Shown here: positions 7,038-7,654 of the stretch, in pieces
Numbering within the stretch: position 1 is the stretch's first letter
Layout: each line of letters opens with the position of its first letter
Assembly (NCBI GenBank): GCA_947074335.1
Contig: CAMTPG010000117.1
Span: 1-7,654 of the forward strand
DNA: 7,654 bases
Reading direction: 5' to 3'
Origin: an uncultured Parabacteroides sp.
GTDB taxonomy: Bacteria; Bacteroidota; Bacteroidia; Bacteroidales; Tannerellaceae
Made by a program: the position numbers and the translations under genes
Notes under the pieces: generated by a model
The model's database searches: none
What the model was told of the DNA's origin: nothing
Seen by the model: the letters and a program-made list of their open reading frames with translations, nothing else

Positions 7038-7654
7038 ATGAAAGCAATTATCCAACAATTTTTCTCCTCATTTAAAACAACCCTCGTGTTGTTGGTTATT
7101 TATGCCTTTGCACTGGCGGTGGCTACTTTTATCGAAAAGTATCACGGCACGGCAGCGGCCAAAGCGTGGGTTTATTACTCTCCCGTATTCTGCCTTCTGC
7201 AGTTGCTGATGGTGATCAATTTTCTGGTTATCGCCGTTCGGCATCATTATATTAAACTCCGCCGTTGGGGATTGATGCTTATTCATGGCGCTTTCATCAT
7301 CATTCTGGCCGGAGCTGCCACAACCTTTATTTTTGGCGAAGAGGGCATCCTGCACCTTCGCGAGGGCGAAACAAGCGATCAGATCGCTGTGCGTACGCCG
7401 CAACATACCACGTTCAAAACCCTGCCTTTTTCTGTTGAATTAAAGAAATTTACCCTGACACGCTATCCGGGGTCAACCAGTCCTTCGTCGTTCGAAAGCG
7501 AAGTAGTGGTACATGTAGATGGCGAATCGCGCAATGAGCGCATTTTCATGAATAATGTACTCGATGTAAAAGGTTACCGTTTCTTTCAGGCTTCGTACGA
7601 TCCGGATGAACTGGGCACCGTACTGTCGGTAAACCGCGATGTGGCGGGCCGTAC
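7038..7654 (+). CDS. Cytochrome c biogenesis protein, ResB/CcsB type (System II), 3' partial
   Basis: The frame is open from the ATG at 7038 to the window end (205 codons and 2 bases). The start is supported by the promoter and short leader just upstream. Three membrane segments are visible: about residues 12-31 (after QQFFSSF), about 47-67, and about 79-99 (LIHGAFIIILAGA). A hydrophilic, probably periplasmic, domain follows with FGEEGILHLREGET and GYRFFQASYDPDELGT, typical of ResB/CcsB and of the fused CcsB-CcsA proteins common in Bacteroidota. In System II these proteins move heme across the membrane and attach it to CxxCH motifs. Whether this copy is fused to a CcsA half cannot be seen. 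Its location next to genes encoding four visible heme-binding motifs suggests a shared purpose, but it probably has its own promoter, so it may serve the whole cell. Confidence 0.88.
   Translation, partial: MKAIIQQFFSSFKTTLVLLVIYAFALAVATFIEKYHGTAAAKAWVYYSPVFCLLQLLMVINFLVIAVRHHYIKLRRWGLMLIHGAFIIILAGAATTFIFGEEGILHLREGETSDQIAVRTPQHTTFKTLPFSVELKKFTLTRYPGSTSPSSFESEVVVHVDGESRNERIFMNNVLDVKGYRFFQASYDPDELGTVLSVNRDVAGR

Noticed and set aside
6834..7058. 74-codon open frame on the - strand across the intergenic region
   Set aside because: It crosses the proposed promoter and runs into the start of the biogenesis gene; composition is unremarkable and no homology is recognised.
1..7654. Mobile element, CRISPR array, tRNA or rRNA
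   Set aside because: No transposase or integrase motifs, no regularly spaced repeats, and no tRNA or rRNA-like sequence were seen.

Overview
The window looks like a Bacteroidota (probably Bacteroidales or a relative) chromosome segment. The reasons are the start sites without Shine-Dalgarno sequences, an exact TAnnTTTG promoter element, a lipoprotein, and a cytochrome c maturation gene of the ResB/CcsB type. All five genes I support are on the + strand. Two run off the window: the first at its 5' end and the last at its 3' end.

Region 1 to 6699 reads as one operon-like block of four genes. (a) The C-terminal part of an exported protein with the end of a beta-propeller followed by a di-heme cytochrome c peroxidase/MauG-like module. 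(b) A cytoplasmic chorismatase-like protein (FkbO/Hyg5/XanB2 superfamily) whose ATG overlaps the stop of (a) by 4 bases. (c) A lipoprotein carrying a D-lyxose-isomerase-like cupin. (d) A 1332-residue exported protein joining an NPCBM-like domain, a helical region, a WD40/PD40-type propeller, a hydrazine-synthase-alpha-like region with two c-type hemes, and a formylglycine-generating-enzyme (FGE)-like domain that lacks the catalytic cysteines.

The central observation is that (a) and (d) together hold all the building blocks of anammox hydrazine synthase: beta propeller, gamma di-heme CCP-like, and alpha propeller plus di-heme. The beta and gamma equivalents are fused, and the fusion precedes alpha. 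The accessory genes and the extra NPCBM and FGE-like domains are not part of the anammox enzyme. I therefore read this as a divergent, functionally unassigned relative of hydrazine synthase, not as evidence of anammox.

Region 6700 to 7037 is non-coding. It holds a 12-bp inverted repeat just after the operon, a striking palindromic double site, small hairpins, and a Bacteroidetes-type promoter. That promoter reads into the last gene (7038 onward), a ResB/CcsB-type System II cytochrome c biogenesis protein. This gene would plausibly supply the heme attachment that the four heme motifs upstream require.
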